A stretch of 64,000 nt of DNA, taken from positions 5,649,985-5,713,984 of the forward strand of contig NC_088776.1 in NCBI RefSeq assembly GCF_954871325.1. The letters run 5' to 3'. Of the stretch, positions 11,754-23,373 are shown piece after piece. Numbering within the stretch: the first letter of the stretch is position 1; each line of letters starts with the position of its first letter. A program made the position numbers and the translations under genes. Origin of the DNA: Gordionus sp. m RMFG-2023 (Eukaryota; Nematomorpha; Gordioida; Chordodea; Parachordodidae). The notes beneath the pieces were generated by a model that worked only from the letters and a program-made list of their open reading frames with translations, did not search any database and was not told the DNA's origin.

Positions 11754-14306
11754 TAGACCTATTCAAAAATAATTCGAATATTCGATTCGAATAATTCGAA
11801 TCTAGTTGAATAATTACGAATACGAATAATAAATTATTTGTTTTATCATAAAACGAATTATTCGTAATATTTAATAAATTGTTTAATAAATCGAACATTT
11901 GTCATTTCTATTTGTTGACCTGCCAATCCTGACAGGTGATGTGTTTGTGTTTATAAAAATTCTAGCACAAATTTAAAAATTTCTGAAGTGAAAATTTAAA
12001 TTTTTATTTGCCTCATTTTTTGAATCTCATAATAAATTATATTAAAAATTAAACAAACCAGAGGTATATAAAAATATATTACATCTCTACAATAATTATT
12101 GTTAGCTAGCCTAATTGTGTTAGAGGAGAATGCTTCTGATGAAATTATGATTGATGTTGAAGATGAGAAAATTTCCTCACAAAAGAGAGCAATCATATGG
12201 GATCAATATCAAATCCTTAAAGACGGTGAAAAGGCTGCTTGCAATCATTGCAAGTGTATTATAAAATGTAAAGGCAAAACAACATCTCCTCTTATTAATC
12301 ATTATAATAGATTTCATTCACACCTTAGTAAAAAAAATAATAAAATTGACATTTTTTGTCTACATCAAATTCTTCAAAAAAATTAATTTTAAGGATAATT
12401 TATTAAAATTATTCATCAATAATAATATACCTTTTAAAATTATTAATTCAAATGAATTTAAAAATTTTTAAAGTGATCTTGATTGTTCTGTAAAATCAAT
12501 ATGCTCCAATACTCTTAAATTGCACATGTATAATACATTTGCAGAAAAAGAACAGTTGGTAAAGGAAATAATATCAAAATATAAAAGTCAGATTAATTTT
12601 TCATCTGACATTTGGACTAGCCCAACACAGGTTCCCTCTTTAGGGCTAACAGCCCATTTTATTGATGATAATTTTAAAATAAATAACATAATTTTGGATG
12701 TCAGTCCAATAAATGAAACAGATTCAGGTGAAAATATATTTAAAGCCTTTGTTAAAATAATTAAAAATTATAATTTAGAGAATAAATTTTTTTATATAAC
12801 TTTAGATAATGCAACTAATAATAAAACATTTATTGATACATTTCCTTTAAAATATCCATTAATAAAAATAGGGCACATCGATGCTTTGCCCATGTAACTA
12901 ATTTAATATCCAAAGAAATTTAAAAAATTTTAGATCCTTCAATTCTAAAACTAAGAAACATTATTAGAATGATTCGTAATTACCCTAAAAAATTAAATTT
13001 ATTAAAAAATATATGTAGTTCCCTACACCCCTCCCCTAAATTTTTTAAAACCAAAATTGGATTGTGAAATAAGGTGGAATAGCACCTATCAAATGATTGA
13101 TAGGGGCTTATTGTTAAAGCCTGCTATAACAAAATTAGTTAATGAAGTAATAATTAATATTAAAATTATTCAAGAAAAACAAATATCAGAGGTAAACTAA
13201 TATTAAAATTATTCAAGAAAACAAATATCAAAGGTAAACTAAAATTTATAATTAGGTAATAATATAATACTTTGATAACATATAGGAAGAATGGGAGGAT
13301 CTTATAAAAATTAAAGCTATACTATTGCCTTTATATGAAACTACAAATATGGTATGTGGGGAGAATTATCCTACTTATAATTTGGTTATACCTTATTATA
13401 TTTTAATTCTTGAACATCTAAAAAATGAAATGGTTTCCATAAATCCTTTAACAATAGTTTCAAAGTAGCATGTGATAAATTGTTGGGCTATTATAATTTA
13501 ACTGCCGATGATGCAATAATAACCACAATATTAGATCCTAGGCTTAAAGTAGAATATTCTAAATCAATATCTGTTGATTATGATATTGATATATCCAAGT
13601 TAATGGACAAATTTAAAGAGATTTACAATAGATATACAGGTATTTAATTTACCTCCATTTAAATATGATTTTATTTTATAAGATCATAATTATAACTGTC
13701 AAACAAATAAGGATAAAATTCAACAAAACAGGCTAGACATTGTTTTTAAACAAAATAATATCCAACTGTGTGAAATAGATTTTTATCTGAGTGAACCAAG
13801 AGCAAAGAGTGATACTGACCCGTTAATGTGATGGAAGGCAAATGCATATCGGATCCCCATACTCTCGAGAATGGCAAGGGATTATCTATCTATACAAGAA
13901 ACATCAACTTCATGTGAAAGGCTTTTCTCTGGAACTAATTTATTGTCAAAAAACCGCATGTCATATAAGGAAGAAAATATAAGAAAAACTCTGCCTTAAA
14001 AATTGGATTAAATTATAAATTAAATTAATAATATACATTTTAATTTTGTTTATAACTTGATTATATATTATTTATTATCAGATTATTGATTACATATTAT
14101 TATAATTTTCTCAGTTTAAAATCAAATTTGTAATAAAAAAATTTGTCAATATATTTGAGCATGATTTATTTTATTAAAAAAATTTATTCGAATAATTCGA
14201 ATCGAATACAAATAGTAGATTTTATGTACGAATTCAAATAGTAAATTATTTGATTCGTTTATGAATAATGCACTATTCGATTCGAATTCTTTTTTGAATA
14301 GGCCTA
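11754..14306 (+). mobile_element. hAT transposon nested in the Gypsy element
   Basis: Terminal inverted repeats tagacctattcaaaaa (11754-11769) and tttttgaataggccta (14291-14306) match at 15 of 16 positions. Both ends are flanked by ctagacaa (11746-11753 and 14307-14314), a perfect 8-bp target duplication typical of hAT. Subterminal attcgaat repeats are dense at both ends (11775-11870, 14180-14285). Total length is 2553 bp. It carries a transposase gene with decay (separate entry). Confidence 0.92.
12099..13998 (+). pseudogene. hAT transposase (decayed, spliced)
   Basis: 12099-12386 encodes a BED-type finger: CNHCKCIIKC followed by a HYNRFH motif. 12520-12897 encodes the start of the RNase H-like catalytic fold, with FSSDIWTSP and a conserved LDNATNN segment holding the catalytic-Asp context. 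13770-13998 encodes the C-terminal dimerisation region with STSCERLFSGTNLL. The frame is interrupted several times (for example a stop after DTDPLM near 13829, and frame changes around 12400-12500 and 12900-13500), partly by introns and partly by true decay. The order and motifs place it in hAT without doubt; the clade is not resolved. Confidence 0.8.
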
Positions 14307-17300
14307 CTAGACAAGATGTGTATGGAGACTTATTGGAGGAATACGTGCAAGCATTACCAGAAATCGAGGCAGCGTTTAGTGAGAATAGGGAGGGAAGAGA
14401 GCAAGGAAGTATCATAGAGCTAAGGGTATAAGCTGCGAATGAGAGGAGAGTATTCTTAGGAGATGCGAGAATAAGGGAAGTTAATTCTAAGGGGAAATTA
14501 GGGGGGCAACATTCTAGGGAGAAAATAGGGGGGAATACTTCTAAGAGAGAAATCGGGGAAAGTAATCGGAGAGACTCAATGGGGAGTAATCGGGGGGACT
14601 CATTTGGGAATATTCAGGAGAGAAATTGGGGGAACTGTTGGTGGGAAAATAGGAAAGACCTTTAGGGGACAATACGATGGGAATTCTTTAAAGGAAATAG
14701 AGTAGTCAGATGAATGAACGGTAAAGACCGAGGAAATGGAACGAAAAGGTAAACGCTGGTATTCGAGGAGGGGAGATGGAAATGAATCTGTATAACGACA
14801 CGGAATTGCGGAATAAAATATTGGAATTAGAAATGATTAAAGTGCAAGAAGGAGTGCGTAAATTTGTGGATAATTATAAAGAGATTTTTGATAAAGGGTT
14901 GGGGTGTCTGAGAGATTATAAAATAGATATTAAAATGAAGGAGGGCTGTGTGCCAAAATTTTGTGGATTGCGACGAGTACCGTTCGAGTGGCGAAGAGAA
15001 GTGGAAATAGAATTGAATCAATGTGTAAAGAAGGGAATTGTGTGTACGGTGGAATATAGCGAGTGGGCAACGCCGTTGGTGCCGGTGAAGAAGGCCAACA
15101 GAAACCTCCGTTTGTGCGCAGATTTCCGGGTCACGTTAAACCCGTGGGTTGTCGAAGTGAAATATCCCTTGCCGAGAATTGAAGAGATATTGGTCATTTT
15201 AAAGGGTAGTGCATATTTTTCAAAGGTGTGTATTTCCAATGCCTATTTACAATTGCGGGTGAAATCAGAAGTACAAAAAATACATACTATTACTCCGCTG
15301 AAAGGGTTATACGCATTTTGCAGGTTGCTTTTTGGACTTAGCGTTTCGGGGCGAATTTTTCAAACGAACAATGATAGCCGTTTTCCAAGGTCTAGAAGGG
15401 TTTTTTTTATATGGATGATGTATTGGTGACGAGATAAACTCCTGAGCCACATAAAAATAGGTTGGAGGAGATGTATGGTAGAATAAAAGAAAAGGGTTTA
15501 GGGGCAAGCGCTAAGTGTGTTAGGAGTGTCGGAAGTCATACATTTGGGGCATAATAACACTGAAAAGGGGGTCAGGCTATTGGACATAAACATGACTGGG
15601 ATCACGGGCATGTTGAGACCAATTACTAAAGTGGAGGTGCAGGTCTTTCTTGGAATGGTAAATTATTATCACTGATTTGTGGAGGGTATCGCCAAAATTA
15701 ATTGTTATAAAAAGGAGAAAAATTGGAATGGAGGAATAAACAGAAGAAAACCTTTGAGGGATTGAAATCTAGGATCTAGAAAGAACCAATTCTAGTGTGT
15801 TTTAATAATAATTTAGTGGTGTTAGCCGTAGATGACTACAATTCCAATAGAGGTGTAGGAGGAGCGTTATTACATTATGTAGACGACCTGAAGAGACCTG
15901 TTTAATTTTTCTCAAATATTTTTAGGGCGGCAGAAAGTAGATATTTGTTTAGCGAGCAAGAAGCGTTGGTTGCCATTTTTGAACTGACAAAATGCTGAGA
16001 GTACTTAATAGGGCGTATTATAGTATATATGGATCACAAACCGCTGGTGCATCTTTTTAGGAATGATAATAAAGAGCTAATGTCGCCTAGACTGCTGAGA
16101 TTGTTATTAATGATAGGCAGTTTTGATGTCCAGCTGAAATATCGGCGATGAAGGGAAAATTATTTACCGAGTATTCTTTCTAGATGTGGAGCGTGAAAGA
16201 ATATCTAGGAGAGTAGGTCAAAAGATATGGATAAAGAAGATGAGCACGGATTGATTAGGGCGATGGTATATTTAATGAAAGACCGGTCACGTTAGAATAA
16301 CTTAAAAAGGCCACTTTAAAAGGTCGCGAATCGTGTCGAAGCATGCATGAAGGGGTGGAAAACATGGCGAGACGGTGACAACACTTTTAAATATATAGAA
16401 AAAGAATGTGTGGTTGGTACGAGCGAATAGAGGTATGGTACAGCTCAAATTAAGGGATGCTGCATTGACAATGATGTAGGGCACCAAGGAGTGGAGAAGA
16501 TGAAGCAATGGGGCCGAGAATATGTGTAGTGGCCGGGGTGAATAGAGATATTGAGTTTGATATGCAATATGTGGGCCAAGATGCCCCATAAAGACAAGAA
16601 AAATGTTTGGCCAAGGGCTACCCAGCCATAGGAGCAGATACACATTGACTTCTTCGACTTTGAAAATAAGATTTAAATACTTGTGGTGGAAGTTTACTCA
16701 AAATGGGTGAAGTCGAAGAAGTAAGAGGGCTAACGACTCAAGTAGTAGTGAAAATGTTTAAAAATCTAAGGGCCAGGTTCTGAGTAGCTCGAACGATAGT
16801 ATCGAATAGAGATCCAACTTTTATCAGTGAACAGTTTAGGACGTTTTGCGTAGAAACCGGGGTAAAACACACTTTAGTGCCGTCCTATCTTCCAAGCTCA
16901 AGTGGTCAGGCAGAGAAGATGGTGTCGATTGTCAAAAACTGGTTAAAAATCAAAATATGGAAGAGGGAAAATTTGGATAGCAGTGGCATATTACAACAAT
17001 AGTCAAAAGGGGGAAGAACAATCTCCAGCAGTTAACATTTAAGATAGATAAGGATTAAATATTTTAAGATATACCCTGATTCCCCTTAAACTCTAAAAGA
17101 ATTGACACAAACTTCAAACGAGCCTGGAACCTAAACAGATGTGTTATAGATCATGGCACAAAATAAAAGTTTATCAACGGGAAAGTTGCTCCAACTAGAT
17201 CTCAAGAGTTCCTGAATAAAAAGTATAAATTATTATATTAATAACACATGGGAAAAGAAGGGAGATTGCGTAAAAGTACACCGAGATTTTTATCTAAATT

Positions 17301-17451
17301 TTGAGGAAAATCTGTATATTTTACCATCATTGTTAATAAAGATTTATCACTGTTTTATAAAAGTAAAATATTTTGTTAATTCTAAGATAAGAATCTAAGA
17401 ATATTTAAAAAAATTAGAACATATTAAAAATATAATTTTTTCTACAAAATA

Positions 17452-19788
17452 ATGAATCCAAATGATGTAAAAATTATGAAAAATTATGTTTTAAAGAGTT
17501 TGGTAAGAAAGATAATATTCTGTCAACGAATGATAAAATTTTTGGTGCGTATCCGTATTGGAAAAATAGAATTTCCGAATTTTGCTCTCGAAGTGGAAAA
17601 AACAAGAATGTTCTTGCTATCAAAATCAAAGGCGACGTCCATGGCAACCAAGTCTATAAAAGCTATTCAAAGTGATAAAGGCAACAAAAAATTGACCAAA
17701 GGAAATGTAAATGAAGCATTTGCAAAAAGCAAGAGCGAAAATACGATTGCATGGAAGGATAAAACAGAGTCTCCGTGTCTTTCCCCTTCTGAATTAGAAG
17801 TAAAGAAAGAAGAGTTTGCTGCTGAGCTTACAGGGTTTGACCAACCAAAAACCTCTATAGATGATAAAACATTTTTCCAGCGAAGAAGAAGCAAAAAGGT
17901 TGAAGCAAAAAGAGACTCAACATTACCCGATATGAATGTAAGTAACTTTACTGAAAAAGAAGCCGATGCTGGGAGACAACGAAAATTATTGAATAACCTC
18001 GTTCAAATTACCAAGACTATATCTAGATTTAAGCATTTATTATCTAAAGTCGCATCAAAAAAAAGTTTCTCTGAAGAATTAAGTTTTAAAAACACGCCTA
18101 GTCCCACTTTATTCGGCGGTCGAACCAGTCCCAATTCACCTGTCAGAAATTATTCACCCATAATGCAAACTTTACTACCAAATATACATGATAAATACAA
18201 TTTCGATTCCGATTATTACAAAAATAAGAATACAAAACAAGAAAACAAGGAGGTAGACGGATCATCATCTAGTAGTGGACGTTATTCTCCCCGTAATCAA
18301 AGTTCTGTTCCTACACATATAGATGATATTGTTCCCAAGGACGAGTACAGAATAGAAGAAATTTTGAGGAACGATTTAGTAGGCAAGTTGATCAGTAGCG
18401 ATACATTCAAATGGATCACTCTAATAGCCATCATCATAAACGCGTTAATCGTGGCCCTACAGACAAATGAATCACTCGCGATTAAATACCACGTAATATT
18501 TTTGATGGTAGATTCATTTCTAGTAGTATTGTTTGTGTGGGAAATTCTTTTGAAATGGTATTACAGTTTTTCAATTTTTTGGTGTGACGCGTGGAATGTT
18601 TTTGATTTTATAGTTGTGTTTTTTATGGTCATAAGGCCTATCGTCATTGAAATGCCTGGGAGTCGCTTATTCCTCTTTTTGAGAGTATTTAAAGCGGTCA
18701 GAATCCTGAGAATTATAGGAATGGTTGATGGACTAAAGGTTGTTGTAGATGCTACCGTGCAATCTATACCTGATGTATTAAGTGTGGTACTCCTCATAAG
18801 TTACTTGATCCTCATCTTATCTATCTGTGGGGTCAAGTTATTCGGTGAAATATTCCCACAAGAGTTTGGTGACCTATCAAGTGCGGCATTTTCAGTTTTT
18901 ACGGGAGTGACCCAAAATGGGTGGTTAGACCTATTGACAAAATTTAAAAATGAAACGGAGACCGGGGGTGTTTCCAGTATATACTATGGAGTGGCAAAAG
19001 TTTATTTTGGAATAGTAGTAATTTTGGGGGGTTTTATCCTAACCAATTTATTGGTAGCCGTTGTCATAACCAATTTAGAGGTCGCTATAAAAGAACAGAA
19101 TGATCCCGTTGTCATTATGGAAAAGGATACGACAAAATCGGATATCAAAAGCACTTCACGTTCTATAACCTCTCCCGTTAACCCTAATAACAAATCTCAA
19201 GCTAATCCTACGCAATTTAACATTATCCCGCCTACCCAACATGTTAAATCGAAAGATGAAACTTTCTCGGTACACACTGATTTGGGAGACAAATTTAAAT
19301 TTAATAAAAAGTTTTTACAAAAATATCCGCATTTTAGTTCGAACCTCAATACTGATTTGATTAAAGTTCTAGAGGTATCATTAAATGCTTTAGATGAAAA
19401 TAAAAAAGAATATTTTAATATAATGAGAGATTTTAAGAGAATTTATGAGTTGATAAAGAAGTTAAATATTCAAAAACAATATTTGACTCCTCAGTCTCAA
19501 GGAGCTAGACTATCACCGCACGGGAAATTATTGTCTAAACAGCAATCTGCCTCTTCATTATACAAAACAATATCGGCCACTCACCTTTCCTTGTCACCTT
19601 CCAAAGCCAACGTAAAAAGTACATCTAAAGATAGTCAAGCCTCCAACCATTCAGCACAAGGAACCGACGTCTTATCTAATTTAATGATTCAACTCGGTAA
19701 AAGAAGGAATAGCAGATTAGGGAGGCCCGAAAAATTGAAAGGAGATATCACCCCCAATCCTTTTGATAAAAATGATAATCAATTTTAA
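17452..19788 (+). CDS. Single-domain six-TM voltage-gated cation channel, CatSper4/fungal single-domain Cav-like
   Basis: Intact single-exon frame of 778 residues. A long, Ser/Lys-rich cytoplasmic N-terminus (1-315) precedes one ion-transport domain: S1 about 319-338, S2 347-373, S3 378-400, S4 404-432 with basic residues every third position (RLFLFLRVFKAVRILRI), S5 442-470, pore loop 481-499, S6 513-545 ending NLLVAVVITNLEVAI. The C-terminal tail has a predicted helical/coiled segment (about 640-680) and a short DVLSNLMIQLGKRR segment. The TQNGW filter and tail layout resemble CatSper4, a subunit of the sperm Ca2+ channel; fungal single-domain Ca2+ channels are an alternative. It would act as a tetramer in the plasma or flagellar membrane. 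The filter carries Asn where an acidic residue is usual. An in-frame ATG at 17452 follows AT-rich DNA, and no upstream exon is obvious. Confidence 0.85.
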   Translation: MNPNDVKIMKNYVLKSLVRKIIFCQRMIKFLVRIRIGKIEFPNFALEVEKTRMFLLSKSKATSMATKSIKAIQSDKGNKKLTKGNVNEAFAKSKSENTIAWKDKTESPCLSPSELEVKKEEFAAELTGFDQPKTSIDDKTFFQRRRSKKVEAKRDSTLPDMNVSNFTEKEADAGRQRKLLNNLVQITKTISRFKHLLSKVASKKSFSEELSFKNTPSPTLFGGRTSPNSPVRNYSPIMQTLLPNIHDKYNFDSDYYKNKNTKQENKEVDGSSSSSGRYSPRNQSSVPTHIDDIVPKDEYRIEEILRNDLVGKLISSDTFKWITLIAIIINALIVALQTNESLAIKYHVIFLMVDSFLVVLFVWEILLKWYYSFSIFWCDAWNVFDFIVVFFMVIRPIVIEMPGSRLFLFLRVFKAVRILRIIGMVDGLKVVVDATVQSIPDVLSVVLLISYLILILSICGVKLFGEIFPQEFGDLSSAAFSVFTGVTQNGWLDLLTKFKNETETGGVSSIYYGVAKVYFGIVVILGGFILTNLLVAVVITNLEVAIKEQNDPVVIMEKDTTKSDIKSTSRSITSPVNPNNKSQANPTQFNIIPPTQHVKSKDETFSVHTDLGDKFKFNKKFLQKYPHFSSNLNTDLIKVLEVSLNALDENKKEYFNIMRDFKRIYELIKKLNIQKQYLTPQSQGARLSPHGKLLSKQQSASSLYKTISATHLSLSPSKANVKSTSKDSQASNHSAQGTDVLSNLMIQLGKRRNSRLGRPEKLKGDITPNPFDKNDNQF

Positions 19789-20340
19789 ATTATCATGTTA
19801 GTTATTTTATATTGATTAGATATTTGGTTCATTATGCGATAGATGTCGAAAGTGGTAAAAACTGTTCAGCAATTTATAAAAGAAATTCTGCCTTGATCTA
19901 TATAAAATAATATTTGCCTCATATTTGATAATTTAATAGAGTTTCGAAGAAATATTCATATCCTTTTAATTTAAAATAATGAGAGTAAGAAGAGGCTCTT
20001 TGTTTTGTTTTCAGCTTATACAAGATATCTACTAAATCCAAGGCCAGCATACCAAATTAATTATTATATTTGGCTCATGATTTTTTAAGCCTGTTCTAGC
20101 CCATCTCATAATTATTTAGATAACCTCAAAATATAAAAATATTTTGTATTTGGTTGTTTTCAAATCTTATTTTAATCATATAGAATACGTTTCCAAATCC
20201 AAATTATCAAATAATCAAGCATCAACTAAAAATATGAAAATTGAAAAACATCTTAGACTTATACTCTTGCGGAAAATCTCAAAATTAAATTAAATTTTTT
20301 TTTATTGCATCAGTGCTAATTTATAAAATAGTATTAGAAA
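19789..20340. other. 3' flank of channel gene, nothing recognised
   Basis: AT-rich DNA with no coding potential. It should contain the 3' UTR and polyadenylation site of the channel gene, but I see no unambiguous signal. Confidence 0.4.
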
Positions 20341-20551
20341 AGCGTCTACATGACAGTATATTCACTGGATGCAAACCCCCCTCAAAAATATATATCTACC
20401 CCCCTAATATACCAAAATGTTATCCATAGATAATTTAAAATGTAATGGAAAATTTTCTAGATCATTATAGCCTACATCCTACCCCCTACCCCTTTATAGA
20501 TATTAGGATGCAAACTGTTCCTACCCCCCCCCCCCGTTCATGTAGACTCTG
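20341..20551. mobile_element. hAT-type MITE, 211 bp
   Basis: Ends agcgtctacatga and tcatgtagactctg are inverted repeats, flanked by attagaaa on both sides (20333-20340 and 20552-20559), a perfect 8-bp duplication. The interior contains runs of C and the phrase ggatgcaaac. Larger relatives lie at 29475-30047 and 39514-40078. Confidence 0.8.
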
Positions 20552-20559
20552 ATTAGAAA

Positions 20560-22275
20560 GTATGTGACATTTTTAATATTTATCATTTCTTTCTATCATA
20601 TGTCGTTCATAGCAGTCGGCGAAAAATAATTCCCCGAAAAAATAAACCTCTAATTTTTCTTCTTCTTGTAATAGAAAGGGGGGAGTGGGCTCTTTTCGAT
20701 TTTTTTCGGATAATTATTTTCCGTTATTCGCCACAGCAAGTTTTAAAGTTTTTTTTATGCATTCCTTGTTTTTTTATCATAATATTTCTCATCTGGCATC
20801 AATATTTGTTAATCCCACTCCCTTTTAAAAAATATCTGAATATATATTATATACGGAAAAAATATAATCAGATTAATGTTTAATTTCCCCAATTAAATAT
20901 ATTTAAAATTCAAATCATCTTGACATCGAATTTTATTATATTTCAGATTTCGATTAAATATGGAAACATATTTTTTATATAATTTTTTAAAAACTCAATT
21001 TATTTTATAAAGCATTTTACCATCTAAATTACCTATATATTTCAACCCGATTAAATGTTAGAACACTGGGAAAGAAGTCAGGTATAGCGAGAGGGGAAAA
21101 ATAAGGCGCTTTGGTGGTTAATGGATTGCATTTATTTTATTTTACCCGTTTTGAGTGAAATTCTTTTTTTCTAAGACGGGACTGGACCGTTAAGTCAGAT
21201 GGAGCCAGAACATGGAACCATCAGTCCAGTTCGCCCGGTCTAATCTAATATAAGCTAAGCACGATAAAAATTAACGTTTCTAAGGAGGAATTAAATCAAG
21301 GCTATTGTTGTTACACAATGACTGTTAAAAAGAACATTTTTTTTTACTCTTTTCTCTTCTTTATTTATGCTTATTAAATTACGAAAACCAGGAAGGAGCT
21401 AACAAAACTAGCTTGTTCTCATATTTAACAAACAAACTAATGTCATACATATTATATAAAGAAACATACTAAAATACCAAAAAAATCTATGGATTCTAAA
21501 AATAATCATTTTAATTCAAGACCATTCCTTTATCCTATAGATAAATGGAACAATAAATTTAATATTGTGGCAAAATATACAAAGGAAATTAATAATTTGC
21601 AATTAGTGAGTAGTGGATAGCAAGAGCAATTATATGATTAACAACTTAAATTTTATATTTGTAATAAATTTTTCTAATGATCTTAATCGGTATTTGGTTG
21701 AACCAGACCGAACCGAACCTTTGCGTTAGTAAGAAGAAACCGCATTAGACCGAACCGTCAGTCTGACCGGGTGGTTGACGAAACTACCTATAGAAGTTTT
21801 CCCTGAGATATATGGAAGCAAATAACTCCTACCAATTATGAAAACTGTAGATGGTGGCTTGTCCGAGGTCATCAATCATTTCCCTAAATTCCCAATATAT
21901 CTAAATACTTCCCTATCAAGCCTTGTTTTTAATCTTAAAATGATCAAATTCAGTGAAAAAAAGATGCATATAATCTAAAGATAAAAACAAATTATAAAGT
22001 AAAATGTCATTATAAAATAGGCAACTGGTTGGGTAAAAATCTTAGTTTTAACGATGCCTAAATTAAATTATGGAGGAGTTATGTCTACGATATTAAATAA
22101 ATTTTAGTGTTATATATTTTTTTATATTTTGATGGGTTCGGGAATATGAAATTAACTTTGTTTAGGTTGGAATAGTAAAAATACTTTTTCCCTATAGGTT
22201 GCATGGGGAATTTTTTTATCTCATTCAAGGCTAAACTCTCACAAATGAAGGAGTGGAGACTAGATGTCTGCATTG
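20560..22275. other. Intergenic DNA with weak repeats
   Basis: Mostly AT-rich filler. About 21174-21250 holds a partly palindromic GC-rich stretch (ggactggaccg ... cagtccagtt), and 21690-21780 holds a related gaccgaacc-rich stretch ending ctgaccgggtgg. The two may be the ends of one old non-autonomous element of about 600 bp. No gene is supported. Confidence 0.35.
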
Positions 22276-22278
22276 AGC

Positions 22279-23373
22279 GGGTTTTTAGACCACCCGAGGC
22301 GAACGGGTTAAATTTTTTAAAGAACGGGCGGGCGGGTTAAAAAATTTACAACTTTTATTTGTTAATTAAAATCATTTATGTAAATATTAAAAAAAATGTC
22401 CCATTAAATTTCAACATTTTTAATACCAATCGATATCTGAGGATGTGTTGATATCGAAAACATGTATTTTCATGGAAGAATATAAAATCAACGTGGATGA
22501 AAATCTAATTTTACCCGTATCTCTAAAAGCTAAGAGAATTCAAAAAGGTATTAAAATTATAAATGCAATGTTTGAAATAGATAGTATCCACGTCAAAATA
22601 GAGCAACAGATGGGAAGATGTGCATGTTACAGAGGAGAGCACCTTACCTAAAAACATAAGAAAATAATTAAATCATTAAGTAGCGAGATTTTGTATAATT
22701 TAGCAAGGTTTTAGACTGTTAAGTTTAGTCGTTAACCATTTACAAACAATTAATTTAAATTACTTTATTTATTTATCATTAATAGTTTTACTTTTTATTT
22801 AAATCTCACTTAAGTAGATGATATACTTCAAACGGATATCCTACTTTGGTGGAAACGACAAGAAAAATATTTATCGAAGCAATCAAGATTAACCAGTGCT
22901 TCTTCTGAAAGAGGAATTAACAATACTGGAAGGTTTATAAAACAAAATGGAATATACGTGAATCCAGGAAATGTGGATTCATTATTTTTATTGCATTATA
23001 ACTAGAAATAATAAATATTAATTTTATATTTTTTATATAAATAAAATATATTCCTTAGCCGCAATTTAAATTGAATATTTTTTTTGCTTAATATAGCATT
23101 TCCTAAATTATAAAACTTTTTTGGGTGTAGCGCTTGAAACTGAATCATTTTATAATTATATTTTAAAAAAATTATAAAGAATGAGCTTATTTAAATTTTA
23201 TGGGCGGCATGGGTTAAAAATTTATAATGGGGGGGCGGTTAAAATTTTTAGACTAATGGGTGGGCGGGTAAAGAATTTATAATCACAGGTTGGCGGGTAT
23301 CTTTTCTTAAAAACTATGAGCGGGTTAAATTATTTTAAAAATATTGGACGGGTGTGTTTGTGGGCTAAAAACA
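22279..23373 (+). mobile_element. Deleted hAT element with transposase remnants
   Basis: The left end gcgggtttttagac and the right end gggctaaaaacat are partly inverted, with many gcgggtta/ggcgggt motifs just inside both ends. Between them 22472-22650 encodes a hAT segment (VDENLILPVSLKAKRIQKG-like peptide). 22846-23005 encodes the C-terminal region WWKRQEKYLSKQSRLTSASS, then GRFIKQNG and NVDSLLFLHYN, the standard hAT dimerisation end. The central catalytic part is missing, so it is non-autonomous. Confidence 0.7.

Larger units (their letters stand above)
10470..17310 (+). mobile_element. Ty3/Gypsy LTR retrotransposon, decayed fossil
   Basis: The parts occur in the standard Gypsy order on the plus strand. 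A gag-like region lies at 10576-11380 with CCHC zinc knuckles. A protease-like region follows at about 11400-11740, then reverse transcriptase at about 14776-15560, RNase H at about 15780-16160, and integrase with a zinc-binding region and core at about 16430-17000. The element is interrupted by a hAT insertion at 11754-14306. It carries many breaks throughout and is clearly dead. No convincing pair of LTRs was found, so the ends are approximate. Repeated tcgtacggaagtg-like motifs at 10230-10370 may be the remains of the 5' end. Its right end lies about 150 bp from the channel gene start. Confidence 0.8.
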
